Below, piece by piece: positions 36,601-46,179 of a stretch of 63,996 nucleotides of DNA. The first letter of the stretch is position 1. Every line of letters starts with the position of its first letter. The position numbers and the translations under genes were made by a program. Below the pieces are notes generated by a model. That model saw only the letters and a list, made by a program, of their open reading frames with translations. It was not told the DNA's origin and did not search any database. This DNA comes from Rhodopseudomonas infernalis (GTDB lineage Bacteria > Pseudomonadota > Alphaproteobacteria > Rhizobiales > Xanthobacteraceae), in assembly GCF_022271405.1 (NCBI RefSeq), contig NZ_JAJNAL010000030.1, forward strand, positions 1-63,996. Direction: 5' to 3'.

Positions 36601-37914
36601 ATGATCGATCTGACACAGGCTTACGAGGCGCTGCTGGGGGCGGCGAGCTCGATCGGCGCGGAATTCACCTCGCCCTGGTTCTACACCCAGCTCGGCATGA
36701 TCATCGCGGCGCTCGGCGTCGGCCATGGCGGCGGCGCCCTGATCAAGGCGCGGGTCGACATGCCCCGGCTGACGATGGGCTGGCCGGCGCCGCTGCGGAT
36801 GTTTCTACGGGTGGTGGTCGACAGCGCCTGGACGGCGATTTTCGCCGTGGTGGTGATCGCCATTCGGCTGGTGATGCTGCAGGCGACCTGGCCGAGCCGC
36901 AGCTACCTGATCGGCATCTCGGCCAAGCTGGCGCTGGCCTGGCTGGTGATCCGGCTGGTCACCAGCATCCTGCGCAACGCGTTCCTGATCCGGGTGGTGT
37001 CGGTGTCGGCCTGGTGCATCGCCGCGCTCAGCATCGTCGGGCAGCTGTTTCCGGTACTCGAAGCGCTCGACTCCGTCGCGATCGTGGTCGGCGATCTGCG
37101 GCTGTCGCCGCTGCTGGTGCTGAAGCTCACCGTGCTGCTGGCGGTGGCGCTGTGGCTCGCCAATATCGGCAGCAATTTTTTCGAAGGCCGCATCAAGCAG
37201 ACCGCCGATCTGACGCCTTCGATTCAAGTGCTGCTGATCAAGCTGATGCGGATCGGCCTGATGGTGGCGGCGATCGCGCTGGTGATGAGCGCGGTCGGCA
37301 TCAACCTGCAGGCGCTGGCGGTGTTCTCCGGCGCGGTCGGCGTCGGCATCGGCTTCGGCCTGCAGAAGATCTTCGGCAATTTCATCTCCGGCGTGATCCT
37401 GCTGGCCGACAAGTCGGTCAAGCCCGGCGACCTCGTCACCATCGGCGACAGCTCCGGCCGGATCAGCGCGATGAACACCCGCTACATTTCGGTCGCCGCC
37501 GGCGACGGCCGCGAGTTCCTGATCCCCAACGAGGACCTGATCACCCAGAAGGTGGTGAACTGGACCTACACCGACAAGAACACGCTGGTGAAGGTCGCCT
37601 TCGCCACCAATTACGATGCCGATCCGCGCATCGTCTGCAAGCTGGCGGTCGAGGTCGCGGCGGCGGTGCCGCGGGCGTCCAAGACCAAGCCGCCGGGCTG
37701 CATCCTGACCGAATTCACCGACACCGGCATGAAGTTCGCGCTGACGTTCTGGATCGCCGAACCCGACGGCATGGACGGCGTCAGGAGCGAGGCGATGCTC
37801 GGGCTGTGGGACGCGTTCAAGCGCGAGGGCATCCGCGTTCCCTATCCGGTGCGCGAATTGCGGGTGCGCGGCGGCGCGCTGCCGGTCGAGACCATCGTCG
37901 AGACGCCGCAATAA
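36601..37914 (+). CDS. MscS-family mechanosensitive channel
   Basis: A 437-aa membrane channel with about four extra N-terminal helices (40-200). Next come the pore-lining helix with the glycine/alanine pattern LAVFSGAVGVGIGFGLQKIF (about 240-259) and the beta domain (GNFISGVILLADKSVKPGDL, IPNEDLITQKVVNW). These are hallmark MscS motifs; the channel opens on membrane tension to release solutes. Its length matches medium-size YnaI/YbdG-like members. The terminator hairpin overlaps its stop codon. Confidence 0.93.
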   Translation: MIDLTQAYEALLGAASSIGAEFTSPWFYTQLGMIIAALGVGHGGGALIKARVDMPRLTMGWPAPLRMFLRVVVDSAWTAIFAVVVIAIRLVMLQATWPSRSYLIGISAKLALAWLVIRLVTSILRNAFLIRVVSVSAWCIAALSIVGQLFPVLEALDSVAIVVGDLRLSPLLVLKLTVLLAVALWLANIGSNFFEGRIKQTADLTPSIQVLLIKLMRIGLMVAAIALVMSAVGINLQALAVFSGAVGVGIGFGLQKIFGNFISGVILLADKSVKPGDLVTIGDSSGRISAMNTRYISVAAGDGREFLIPNEDLITQKVVNWTYTDKNTLVKVAFATNYDADPRIVCKLAVEVAAAVPRASKTKPPGCILTEFTDTGMKFALTFWIAEPDGMDGVRSEAMLGLWDAFKREGIRVPYPVRELRVRGGALPVETIVETPQ

Positions 37915-37942
37915 GCGGCTCCGGGCTCGCCCGGAGCCGCTT
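37913..37942 (+). terminator. Strong hairpin overlapping the MscS stop codon
   Basis: A perfect 13-bp stem (AAGCGGCTCCGGG / CCCGGAGCCGCTT) with a CTCG tetraloop begins inside the TAA codon. There is no long T tract, but the stem is very stable. Confidence 0.7.
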
Positions 37943-38012
37943 CGGCTTGCGTGCGGCGCCGTGATGACTAGATTGCATGAATCCTTCCCGTTCCCCGAAC
38001 CAGACCGGCCCG

Positions 38013-38837
38013 ATGAGCTACGTGGACGCCTCCGACGCCGCCCTCCGCAAGACAGGGCAGATCAAATTGCACGGCGCCGCCGGCTTCGCCGGCATGCGCA
38101 AGGCCGGCCAGGTCGTGGCGCAGTGCCTCGACGAGCTGGTCGACATCGTGAAGCCCGGCGTGCCGACGTCGCGGATCGACGATTTCGTGCGCGACTTCGC
38201 CTTCAGCCACGGCGCCTTCCCGGCGACGCTGATGTATCGCGGCTATCGCTATTCGACCTGCACGTCGATCAATCACGTGGTCTGCCACGGCATGCCGGGC
38301 GACCGGCCGCTGAAGGAAGGCGACATCGTCAATGTCGACGTCACCATGATCGTCGACGGCTGGTACGGCGATTCGAGCCGCATGTACCCGATCGGCCCGA
38401 TCGCCCGTAAGGCCGAGCGGCTGATCGACGTCACCTACGAGTCGCTGCTGCGCGGCATCGCAGCCGTGAAGCCGGGCGCCACCACCGGCGACATCGGGCA
38501 TGCGATCCAGAGCTTCGTCGAACCGCAGCAGATGACCGTGGTGCGCGACTTCTGCGGTCACGGCCTCGGCCGGCTGTTCCACGACGAGCCGAACATCATC
38601 CACGTCGGCAGCCCCGGCCAGGGCGCGGTGCTCAAGCCCGGCATGTTCTTCACCATCGAGCCGATGATCAATCTCGGCAAACCCTATGTGAAGATCCTGT
38701 CCGACGGCTGGACCGCCGTGACCCGCGACCGCTCGCTGTCGGCGCAGTTCGAGCACTCGATCGGCGTGACGGAAACCGGCTGCGAGATTTTTACGCTGTC
38801 GCCCAAGGGCCTCGACAAGCCACCATTCGTGAGCTGA
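38013..38837 (+). CDS. map: Methionine aminopeptidase, type I
   Basis: A 274-aa enzyme removing N-terminal Met from new proteins. The metal site is complete: His in CHGMPGDRPLK; Asp in VNVDVTMIVDGWYGDSSR; His in FCGHGLGRLFHDEPNI; Glu in FFTIEPMIN; and Glu in QFEHSIGVTE. The start MSYVDASDAALRKTGQIKLHG matches the short N-terminus of alphaproteobacterial MetAP. An ATG 12 codons upstream (37977) is possible; neither has a clear ribosome site. It lies upstream of a cluster of nested repeats. Confidence 0.94.
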   Translation: MSYVDASDAALRKTGQIKLHGAAGFAGMRKAGQVVAQCLDELVDIVKPGVPTSRIDDFVRDFAFSHGAFPATLMYRGYRYSTCTSINHVVCHGMPGDRPLKEGDIVNVDVTMIVDGWYGDSSRMYPIGPIARKAERLIDVTYESLLRGIAAVKPGATTGDIGHAIQSFVEPQQMTVVRDFCGHGLGRLFHDEPNIIHVGSPGQGAVLKPGMFFTIEPMINLGKPYVKILSDGWTAVTRDRSLSAQFEHSIGVTETGCEIFTLSPKGLDKPPFVS

Positions 38838-38850
38838 GTTCGTCGACCAT

Positions 38851-38905
38851 GTAGGGTGGGCGACGATGTAGGGTGGGCAAAGGCGCGCAGCGCCGTGCCC
38901 ACGCG
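38851..38905. repeat. R3 left arms (one truncated, one full)
   Basis: A truncated GTAGGGTGGGC unit is followed 17 bp later by a full left arm (GTAGGGTGGGCAAAGGCGCG ... GTGCCCACG). The matching right arm is displaced to 39154-39183 by an R4 pair. Confidence 0.85.
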
Positions 38906-38912
38906 CGCCATC

Positions 38913-39120
38913 AGCTCACTGCCTGGGGCACCCTCACCCCACCCCTCTCCCGCAAGTGGGAGAGGGAGCAGGCTGCCTGCGGAGAGAGGCTGTGCGCTAT
39001 CCTTGAGACAAAACGATCAGCTCTGAGACCGAGATCATCACTCGCCCCCTCCCCGCGCACGGCGAGCCCCCTCTCCCGCTTGCGGGAGAGGGTTGGGGTG
39101 AGGGCGACGCGGGCACTGAG
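38913..39120. repeat. R4 hairpin pair inserted inside R3
   Basis: It begins AGCTCACTGCCTGGGGCACC then CTCACCCC and a CTCTCCCGCAAGTGGGAGAG hairpin. It ends with CTCTCCCGCTTGCGGGAGAG, GGGGTGAGGGCGAC and GGCACTGAG. An extra CCCCTCCCCGCGC segment lies inside. It sits precisely between the two arms of an R3 element. Confidence 0.9.
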
Positions 39121-39153
39121 GTCGTTACTTCAACGCCGCAGCCCCCTGCTCCG

Positions 39154-39183
39154 CGTGGGCACGCTTCGCTTTGCCCACCCTAC
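39154..39183. repeat. R3 right arm
   Basis: CGTGGGCACGCTTCGCTTTG continuing to GCCCACCCTAC, complementary to the left arm at 38868-38905. It ends 7 bp before the pheT stop codon. Confidence 0.85.
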
Positions 39184-39189
39184 GGATAA

Positions 39190-41598
39190 CTAACCGCGCA
39201 GCGTGCCGCCGGTTTTCTTCGTCACTTCCGCCACGATCTTGGCGCCGACGGCGTCGATCTCCGAATCCGTCATGGTCTTGTCGCGCGGCTGCAGCGTCAC
39301 GGCGATCGCCACCGACTTCTTGTCGGGATCGATACCCTTGCCCTCATAGACGTCGAACACGCCCACGGACGTAATCAGCTTCTTGTCGACGCCCTGCGCG
39401 GCGCGGACCAGATCGGCGGCCGCGACCTTGCGGTCGACGATGAAGGCGAAGTCGCGCGACACCGGATGGAACGCCGACAACTCCAGCGCCGGCTTGGCGC
39501 GGGTCGGGCGCTGCTTGGCGTCGGGGATCTTGTCGAGGATCACTTCGAACGCCACCAGCGGGCCAGCGGCGTGCAGCTGCTCGAGCACGCGCGGATGCAG
39601 CTCGCCGAAGTAACCGAGCACGTTCTGCGGCCCGATCTGGATCGCGCCGGAGCGGCCCGGATGCAGCCACGCCGGCAGCTTGTTAGTGGCGATCTGCAGC
39701 CCCGCCATCGGCGCGCCGGCCGCGGCCAGCACCGCGAACGCATCCGCCTTGGCGTCGAGCGCGGACGCCGGCGCAGAGCCCGACCAGTGCCGGCCGAGCC
39801 CGGCCGACGAGGCGACGCCGCGGCGTACGCCGCTGGCCGCAATGAACTGATCCTGCGGCCGGTCACCCTTGAAGATCTGCCCGACCTCGAACAGCGCCAG
39901 ATCCGGGAAGCCGCGATCGGCATTGGCCTGCGCTGAAGCGATCAGCCCGGGCAGCAGGCTCGGCCGCATGTCGGACAGATCCGACGCGATCGGATTGGCC
40001 AGCGACAATTCGGGCTGACCGCCACCGAACAGCTCGGCCGCCGGTTTGGCGATGAACGACCAGGTCACCGCTTCGGTGAGGCCGCGCGCCGCCAGCGCGC
40101 GCTTGGCGCGGCGGGTGCGGGTCTGGATCTGGGTCAGCACCGGCTTGCGGGGAGTCTCGCCGCGGTCGAACGGCGTCATCGGCACCTTGTCGACGCCGAC
40201 GATGCGGACGATTTCCTCGACGATGTCGGCCTTGCCGTGGACGTCGCTGCGCCACGACGGCACCGCCACCTTCACCACCGCGCCGGTGCCGGCCACCATG
40301 AAGCCGAGCTGCGTCAGGATGCGGCGCGCTTCGGTGAACGACACTTCGATGCCGGCGAGCCGCTTCACTTCGCTGAGCGGGAAGTCGATGACCCGGTCTT
40401 CGCCGAACGCATTGCCGACGACGATCGCCTCCGACGGCGTGCCGCCGCAGAATTCCATCACCAGCCTGGTGGCGAGATCGAGCCCCGGCACCATGAAGGC
40501 CGGATCGACGCCGCGCTCGAAGCGATAGCGCGCGTCGGTGTTGATCCCGAGCCGGCGGCCGGTCTGGGCGATGTTGATCTCGTTCCACAGCGCCGATTCG
40601 ATCAGCACGTCGGTGGTCTCGGCCGAGCAGCCGGACGCTTCGCCGCCCATGATGCCGGCGAGCGATTCGACGCCATGCTCATCGGCGATGACGCAGACGT
40701 TGTTATCAAGCGTGTAGGTGCGACCGTCGAGCGCCAGCAGCGTCTCGCCATCCCTGGCGCGGCGCACCACGAGGTTGCCCTTCACCTTGGCGGCGTCGAA
40801 CACGTGCAGCGGGCGGCTCCGGTCGAACGTCAGGTAGTTGGTGATGTCGACCAGCGCGTTGATCGGGCGCAGCCCGATCGCGGCGAGCCGCTTCTGCAGC
40901 CACTCCGGCGACGGCCCGTTCTTGACGCCCTTCACCAGCCGCAGCGCGAAGCCGGGGCACAGCTTGGTGTCCTCGACCGTCACGCTCACCGGGCACGGGA
41001 ACTCGCCCTTGATCGGCTTGACCGACGGATCCTTGAACTTGCCCATGCCGGCGGCGGCGAGATCGCGCGCGATGCCCGACACGCCGGCGCAATCCTGCCG
41101 GTTCGGCGTCAGATTGATATCAAGCACCGGATCGCCGAGCCCGGCCCAGGCCGCATAGGCGGCGCCGACCGGCGCATCGGCCGGCAGCTCGATGACGCCG
41201 TCGTGATCCTCGGAGATTTCGAGTTCGGCCGCCGAGCACATCATGCCGCGGCTTTCGACGCCGCGAATATTGCCGATGCCGAGCGTGAAATCCTTCGCCG
41301 GGATGTAGGTGCCGGGCGCCGCGAACACGGTGAGGAGACCCGCCCGCGCATTCGGCGCGCCGCACACCACCTGCACCGGCGCGCCCTCGCCGGTGTCGAC
41401 GCTGCAGACCTGCAGCTTGTCGGCGTTCGGATGCTTCTCGGCAGTGAGCACCTTGGCGATCGTGAACGGCGCCAGCGCCTTGGCCTTGTCCTCGATGCCC
41501 TCGACCTCGAGCCCGATCATGGTGAGCTTGTCGGCAAGCGCACCCAGTTGCTCGTCGGTGTCGAGATGATCTTTCAGCCAGGAGAGGGTGAGTTTCAT
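39190..41598 (-). CDS. pheT: Phenylalanyl-tRNA synthetase beta subunit
   Basis: An 802-aa subunit that pairs with PheS as an alpha2-beta2 enzyme charging tRNA-Phe. The N-terminal [18 protein letters not shown] and the EMAP-II-like tRNA-binding domain (about 40-150, [17 protein letters not shown]) lead into the B3/B4 editing domain ([14 protein letters not shown]) and B5 domain. The core is catalytic-like, and the C-terminal anticodon-binding FDX-ACB domain ([19 protein letters not shown]) closes the protein. It is transcribed from the same strand as pheS but separated from it by nearly 900 bp carrying a DUF559 gene and repeats. Confidence 0.96.
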   Translation of the reverse strand: MKLTLSWLKDHLDTDEQLGALADKLTMIGLEVEGIEDKAKALAPFTIAKVLTAEKHPNADKLQVCSVDTGEGAPVQVVCGAPNARAGLLTVFAAPGTYIPAKDFTLGIGNIRGVESRGMMCSAAELEISEDHDGVIELPADAPVGAAYAAWAGLGDPVLDINLTPNRQDCAGVSGIARDLAAAGMGKFKDPSVKPIKGEFPCPVSVTVEDTKLCPGFALRLVKGVKNGPSPEWLQKRLAAIGLRPINALVDITNYLTFDRSRPLHVFDAAKVKGNLVVRRARDGETLLALDGRTYTLDNNVCVIADEHGVESLAGIMGGEASGCSAETTDVLIESALWNEINIAQTGRRLGINTDARYRFERGVDPAFMVPGLDLATRLVMEFCGGTPSEAIVVGNAFGEDRVIDFPLSEVKRLAGIEVSFTEARRILTQLGFMVAGTGAVVKVAVPSWRSDVHGKADIVEEIVRIVGVDKVPMTPFDRGETPRKPVLTQIQTRTRRAKRALAARGLTEAVTWSFIAKPAAELFGGGQPELSLANPIASDLSDMRPSLLPGLIASAQANADRGFPDLALFEVGQIFKGDRPQDQFIAASGVRRGVASSAGLGRHWSGSAPASALDAKADAFAVLAAAGAPMAGLQIATNKLPAWLHPGRSGAIQIGPQNVLGYFGELHPRVLEQLHAAGPLVAFEVILDKIPDAKQRPTRAKPALELSAFHPVSRDFAFIVDRKVAAADLVRAAQGVDKKLITSVGVFDVYEGKGIDPDKKSVAIAVTLQPRDKTMTDSEIDAVGAKIVAEVTKKTGGTLRG

Positions 41599-41661
41599 CG
41601 GTTGTTACTTCCGTCTGGCGCAGTGCGTGGATCGTTCTTTGTCGAGAAGCTGTGCCGCGCG

Positions 41662-41830
41662 TCGCCCTCACCCCAACCCTCTCCCGCAAGCGGGAGAGGG
41701 AGTCGGCCGTGCCGAATGGAGAGGCGGCGGGTCATGCGGTTAGTCCGAACTATCTGGTGTAGGCCGCGGCTTGGCCGCGCGCGCGGCGCGCTCCCTCTCC
41801 CGCTTGCGGGAGAGGGTTGGGGTGAGGGCC
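41662..41830. repeat. R4 hairpin pair on the 3' side of DUF559 gene 1
   Basis: The left unit is GTCGCCCTCACCCCAACC plus a CTCTCCCGCAAGCGGGAGAG hairpin. The right unit has the inverted form ending GGGGTGAGGGCC at 41830. The right unit encodes the C-terminal residues (LTPTLSRKRERE) of the DUF559 protein on the minus strand. Confidence 0.92.
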
Positions 41831-42216
41831 CTTGCGGCGAGCTCAGTCGCAATGCTCTGCAACACCCCGTCACGATTGTTCATCACGTCGGCATTGCTGA
41901 GGCGGATCACCCGAAACCCGCGCGCCTCGATCGCCGCCGTGCGAGCCGCATCGGCGCGCTCGGCATCGTCGGAATAGTGCTGACCGCCGTCGAGCTCGAC
42001 CACCAGCTTCTTCGCATGGCAGGCGAAGTCCGCGATGAACGGCCCGATCGGGACCTGACGCTTGAATGAAAAGCCATCGAGCTGCTTGTCGCGCAGCGCC
42101 GCCCACATCAGCCGCTCGGCGTCGGTCGACTTCTTCCGCAGCTCGCGCGCGTGGCGGCGCTGGCCCGGAGATACATTCCAGGTCGGTTTCGGCGTCGGCT
42201 GCTTCGGATCGTCCAT
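41740..42216 (-). CDS. DUF559 (Vsr-like) endonuclease-domain protein 1
   Basis: A 158-aa protein of the DUF559 family, distantly related to the very-short-patch-repair nuclease fold. The N-terminal helix RRHARELRKKSTDAERLMW is followed by the putative PD-(D/E)xK core: ADFACHAKKLVVELDGGQH, with D63, E74, D76 and H80 in place. I choose the ATG at 42216; upstream codons would translate the R4 repeat. Residues 131-158 are encoded by the R4 repeat at 41787-41830 and flanking DNA, so the tail is repeat-derived. The gene splits the pheS-pheT pair. Nuclease activity is predicted from fold only. The second copy (61850-62245) has the same arrangement with a different repeat subtype. Confidence 0.88.
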   Translation of the reverse strand: MDDPKQPTPKPTWNVSPGQRRHARELRKKSTDAERLMWAALRDKQLDGFSFKRQVPIGPFIADFACHAKKLVVELDGGQHYSDDAERADAARTAAIEARGFRVIRLSNADVMNNRDGVLQSIATELAARALTPTLSRKRERERAARAAKPRPTPDSSD

Positions 42217-42234
42217 CGCAAGCTCCGTCCCCGT

Positions 42235-42417
42235 GTCGCCCTCACCCCACCCCTCTCCCGCAAGCGGGAGAGGGAGCGCGCCGTGCGCAATGGCGAGGTC
42301 TTCAATCATCTCGACGACAAATCTTTTCAACTAGCCGACAGCGTTTGAGCAATGAGCTCCCGCAAGCGCGGCCTGCTCCCTCTCCCGCTTGCGGGAGAGG
42401 GCTGGGGTGAGGGCGAC
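42235..42417. repeat. R4 hairpin pair on the 5' side of DUF559 gene 1
   Basis: GTCGCCCTCACCCCACCC with a perfect CTCTCCCGCAAGCGGGAGAG hairpin starts 18 bp upstream of the DUF559 ATG. The inverted right unit ends GGGGTGAGGGCGAC at 42417. Its tail sequence faces the gene, as does that of the pair on the other side. Confidence 0.92.
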
Positions 42418-42476
42418 GCGAGTCGCAGCTTCAACGTCCAGCCGGACAAGCGCACTAGCGCCAGCGAATACCAAAC

Positions 42477-43559
42477 TCACGAACTCAATCCGCCCGCCAG
42501 CGACGGAATATCCAGCGGCTTGAAGCCGTAGTGATTGAGCCACCTTGCGTCGGCTTCGAACAGCTGCCGCAGATCGCTCATGCCGTATTTCAGCATCGCG
42601 ATGCGGTCGATGCCCATGCCCCAGGCGAAGCCCTGGTACACGTCGGGATCGAGGCCGCAGGCGGTGAGCACGTTGGGGTGCACCATGCCGCAGCCGAGAA
42701 TCTCCAGCCAGTCCTCGCCCTCGCCGAACCGGATCTCGTCCTTGCCGCGGCGGCACTGGATGTCGACTTCCAGCGACGGCTCGGTGAACGGGAAGAACGA
42801 CGGCCGGAACCGCATGTTGACGTTGTCGACCTCGAAGAACGCCTTGCAGAATTCGTGCAGGATCCACTTCAGGTGACCGAGATGGCTGCCCTTGTCGATG
42901 ACGAGGCCTTCGACCTGATGAAACATCGGCGTGTGAGTCTGATCGCTGTCGCTGCGATAGGTGCGGCCCGGACAGATCACGCGGATCGGCGGCTTCTGGC
43001 TCAGCATGGTGCGGACCTGCACCGGCGAGGTGTGAGTCCGCAGCAACAGGCGCGAGCCGTCTTCCTTCGGGTTGAAGTAGAAGGTGTCGTGCATCTCGCG
43101 GGCCGGATGGCCCTCGGGGAAGTTCAGCTTGGTGAAGTTGTAGTCGTCGGTCTCGATGTCCGGACCTTCGGCGACCGCAAAGCCCATGTCGGCGAAGATC
43201 GTCGTAACCTCGTCCCACACCTGGCTGAGCGGATGAAGCCGGCCGGCCTCCGCCAGCGGCTCGCGCAGCGGCAGCGTGACGTCGATGGTCTCGGCCGCCA
43301 GCTTGGCGTCGAGCGCTGCAGCCTTGAGCACGTCGCGGCGCGCGGTGAGCGCTTCGTTGACGGCATCCTTGGCGCGATTGATCGCGGCGCCTTCGGTCTT
43401 GCGCTGCTCGGGGTCCATCTTGCCGAGCGTGGCAAGCAGCGCCGAGACGGAGCCCTTCTTGCCGAGCGCGCCGACGCGCACCGCCTCGAGCGCAGCCTCA
43501 TCGGAGGCGGCGGCGATATCGGCGAGGATCTGGGTTTGCAAAATAGAGAGGTCGGTCAT
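42477..43559 (-). CDS. pheS: Phenylalanyl-tRNA synthetase alpha subunit
   Basis: A 360-aa class II synthetase subunit holding the active site. An N-terminal coiled coil (1-90) is followed by motif 1 ([13 protein letters not shown] region), motif 2 ([14 protein letters not shown]) and [12 protein letters not shown]. Motif 3 is [18 protein letters not shown] near the C-terminus. It forms an operon with the downstream pheT despite the inserted DUF559 module, and rplT lies upstream on the same strand. Confidence 0.96.
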   Translation of the reverse strand: MTDLSILQTQILADIAAASDEAALEAVRVGALGKKGSVSALLATLGKMDPEQRKTEGAAINRAKDAVNEALTARRDVLKAAALDAKLAAETIDVTLPLREPLAEAGRLHPLSQVWDEVTTIFADMGFAVAEGPDIETDDYNFTKLNFPEGHPAREMHDTFYFNPKEDGSRLLLRTHTSPVQVRTMLSQKPPIRVICPGRTYRSDSDQTHTPMFHQVEGLVIDKGSHLGHLKWILHEFCKAFFEVDNVNMRFRPSFFPFTEPSLEVDIQCRRGKDEIRFGEGEDWLEILGCGMVHPNVLTACGLDPDVYQGFAWGMGIDRIAMLKYGMSDLRQLFEADARWLNHYGFKPLDIPSLAGGLSS

Positions 43560-43601
43560 GACGATCCTTCATGAGGATGCTTGAACCGGCTCTCCATGTC
43601 C

Positions 43602-43689
43602 GTCATGCTCGGGCTTGTCCCGGGCATCCACGCCTTGCGGCATGGCCAACAGAGAAGACGTGGATGGCCGGGACGAGCCCGGCCATGAC
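43602..43689. repeat. Dispersed palindromic repeat R2
   Basis: GTCATGCTCGGGCTTGTCCC at the left and GGGACGAGCCCGGCCATGAC at the right, with two ATCCACG/CGTGGAT inner arms. It sits between rplT and pheS, inside the translation cluster. Confidence 0.85.
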
Positions 43690-43743
43690 GACTTCAATGC
43701 TTGCACAGACAGGCGCGACCGGGACGCCTGTTGTGAGACGACC

Positions 43744-44103
43744 TCAGGCCGCGAGCGCGGCCTTGGCCTTCTCGGCAATCGCCTGGAACGCCGCCGGTTC
43801 GGTGATCGCGAGGTCGGACAGCACCTTGCGGTCGACGACGATGCCGGACTTCGACAGGCCGTTGATGAACACGCTGTAGGTCATGCCGAACGGACGCACC
43901 GCGGCGTTGATGCGCTGGATCCACAGCGCGCGGAACGTCCGCTTCTTGCGCTTGCGATCGCGGAACGCGTACTGGCCGGCCTTATCGACCGCGGCCTTGG
44001 CGGCCCGGATGGTGTTCTTGCGGCGACCACGGAAACCCTTGGCGGCCTTGTAGACTTTCTTATGCTTGGCGTGAGCCGTCACACCGCGTTTGACGCGAGC
44101 CAT
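43744..44103 (-). CDS. rplT: 50S ribosomal protein L20
   Basis: A 119-aa, highly basic ribosomal protein, full length: [59 protein letters not shown] and the SYSVFINGL-like [11 protein letters not shown]. It binds 23S rRNA early in 50S assembly and in many bacteria represses the rpmI-rplT mRNA. It lies 92 bp downstream of rpmI in the same transcript. Confidence 0.97.
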   Translation of the reverse strand: MARVKRGVTAHAKHKKVYKAAKGFRGRRKNTIRAAKAAVDKAGQYAFRDRKRKKRTFRALWIQRINAAVRPFGMTYSVFINGLSKSGIVVDRKVLSDLAITEPAAFQAIAEKAKAALAA

Positions 44104-44195
44104 GACTGATCTCCTTCATCTGAAATTGGTTTGCTTGGCCGCGCGCACGCGGCCCGATGATGAGGTTGCCGCGCTTGAGGGCGCGGCCAGAACGG

Positions 44196-44396
44196 TCAGG
44201 CGTTCGGCAAGAAGTACTTCTTGATGTTGTCGCCGTCGGTCTTGAAGATCACGCGGGTGCCGCGAAGCTGACGGATCTGCTTCTTGGTACGCTTGATCAT
44301 GCCGTGGCGCTTGCCGCGCTGGGCGGACATCACCTTGCCGGTGGCGGTGACTTTGAAGCGCTTTTTGGCGCCCGATTTGGTCTTCAACTTGGGCAT
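44196..44396 (-). CDS. rpmI: 50S ribosomal protein L35
   Basis: A 66-aa basic protein of full family length: [20 protein letters not shown] and a C-terminal [16 protein letters not shown]. The start follows AGGAGAG. It is the first gene of the rpmI-rplT transcript here, because infC is separated from it by a convergent gene. A stable UUCG hairpin lies just upstream. Confidence 0.96.
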
Positions 44397-44422
44397 TTGG
44401 CTCTCCTATGCCACGCGCGAAT

Positions 44423-44438
44423 AGCGCCCGAAGGCGCT
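44423..44438 (-). promoter_or_regulatory. UUCG-tetraloop hairpin in the rpmI leader
   Basis: Read on the minus strand the sequence is AGCGCC-TTCG-GGCGCT, a perfect 6-bp stem closed by an exceptionally stable UUCG loop. It lies 27 bp upstream of the rpmI start and close to its ribosome site. It could be part of an L20-responsive leader or only a structural element. The rest of the leader/intergenic region (44439-44749) shows no gene. Confidence 0.5.
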
Positions 44439-44749
44439 GCGGCGGCGAATATGCTCGTTAGAGCGTTGAAAATGCTCGATCTATCTCAACCAGACAGGTC
44501 GGCAGGGCTCACCGCCACGGCAGCCCTTGATCAGCCGGGCGATGAAGCAACGGCTTATGGCAGAGCGCAGCCGGATTGGCAACGCCAAACGGACGCCGGC
44601 CGGGCGGGCGGCGCGGCACATCGCTTGCCGGACGAATTTACGGTCGCGGTCGAACCTGACGGCTCCTATCCTTGTCGCATCGTTGTGACACATTGCGCGG
44701 CGCCGACCGCAGCCCGACCCGCGGCCCACGACCAGATCTGGAGATCGAC

Positions 44750-45163
44750 ATGTCCCCCCTCCGTCCGCAACCTCCGCGCTCCCGGCCCGGCTTTGCTCGC
44801 ATCGGTCTGCTGACGGCCGCCGGCCTGCTGGCCGCGCTGACGACCTCGGACGCCGAAGCCGCCCGGCGCCGCGCCGCCAATTTCGACGGCACCTGGAACG
44901 TGGTTTTCGCCACCCGCGCCGGCAATTGCAGCCCGACCTACAACGCGCCATTCGCCGTGCAGGGCCGCCGCGTCGCCTCGGCCGGCGGCGGCAAGGTGAC
45001 GGGCGGCATCACCGGCGGCGGCAACGTCGCGGTGCGAATCTCGGTCGGCGCCTCGGTCGCCAACGGCCGCGGCCGCCTCGCCGGCACCACCGGCACCGGC
45101 ACCTGGAGCGGCGTGATCCAGGGCGACCGCTGCCACGGCGTCTGGCAGGCGACGCGGAGCTAG
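44750..45163 (+). CDS. Small secreted conserved hypothetical protein
   Basis: A 137-aa protein. The ATG at 44750 follows GGAG and opens a basic N-terminus (MSPLRPQPPRSRPGF) and signal-type hydrophobic stretch (IGLLTAAGLLAALTT). The mature domain is a Gly/Thr-rich beta pattern: FDGTWNVVFATRAGNC at the start and GTGTWSGVIQGDRCHGVW at the end. The two Cys could form a disulfide. Similar small beta proteins are frequent in Nitrobacteraceae; function unknown. It lies between infC and rpmI on the opposite strand, interrupting the usual infC-rpmI-rplT operon. Confidence 0.78.
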   Translation: MSPLRPQPPRSRPGFARIGLLTAAGLLAALTTSDAEAARRRAANFDGTWNVVFATRAGNCSPTYNAPFAVQGRRVASAGGGKVTGGITGGGNVAVRISVGASVANGRGRLAGTTGTGTWSGVIQGDRCHGVWQATRS

Positions 45164-45240
45164 GTCGGTTCTTTTCCAGCGCGCGCCTTTTCGCCCGCGG
45201 CTCCCTCGCCTCAGGCACTGCGCGCCGACGGAGCTTCAAC

Positions 45241-45274
45241 AAGAAAACGGCCCGTCAGATGAGCTGACGGGCCG
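45241..45274 (-). terminator. Rho-independent terminator of infC
   Basis: On the minus strand an 11-bp stem (CGGCCCGTCAG / CTGACGGGCCG) with a 5-nt loop is followed by TTTTCTT. It lies 31 bp after the infC stop and ends infC before the opposing gene. Confidence 0.88.
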
Positions 45275-45304
45275 GACGCGTGATCAAATCTGAAACTGCT
45301 GCGC

Positions 45305-45844
<540 letters not shown>

Positions 45845-46179
45845 GGTGGCTTCTCCAAAATTGTGAACGTTGGTGGCGAACGATCGATCACGGCATCACG
45901 CAGCGGCACCCACCGACTGCACCGATCCGATCACGCTCCATATAGGTCACAGCGTGACCAGACGCAAAACGGCGACCGGGCTCAACACCACGGCCATGCG
46001 CTTTTCTGATCGCGGCGCAGTTTGACGGAAGAAGCCCCGACCAGCAAGCAGACTTCCGCATAACCAGCGAAAACTGGTGCCGATCCGCGTCTTTTCCGTC
46101 ACGCAGCGCCCGCATCTGCCTCGATTGACGGCGCGGCCGAACGTACTGCAAAGCAAATCCGCAACGAGGCACTTGATCC

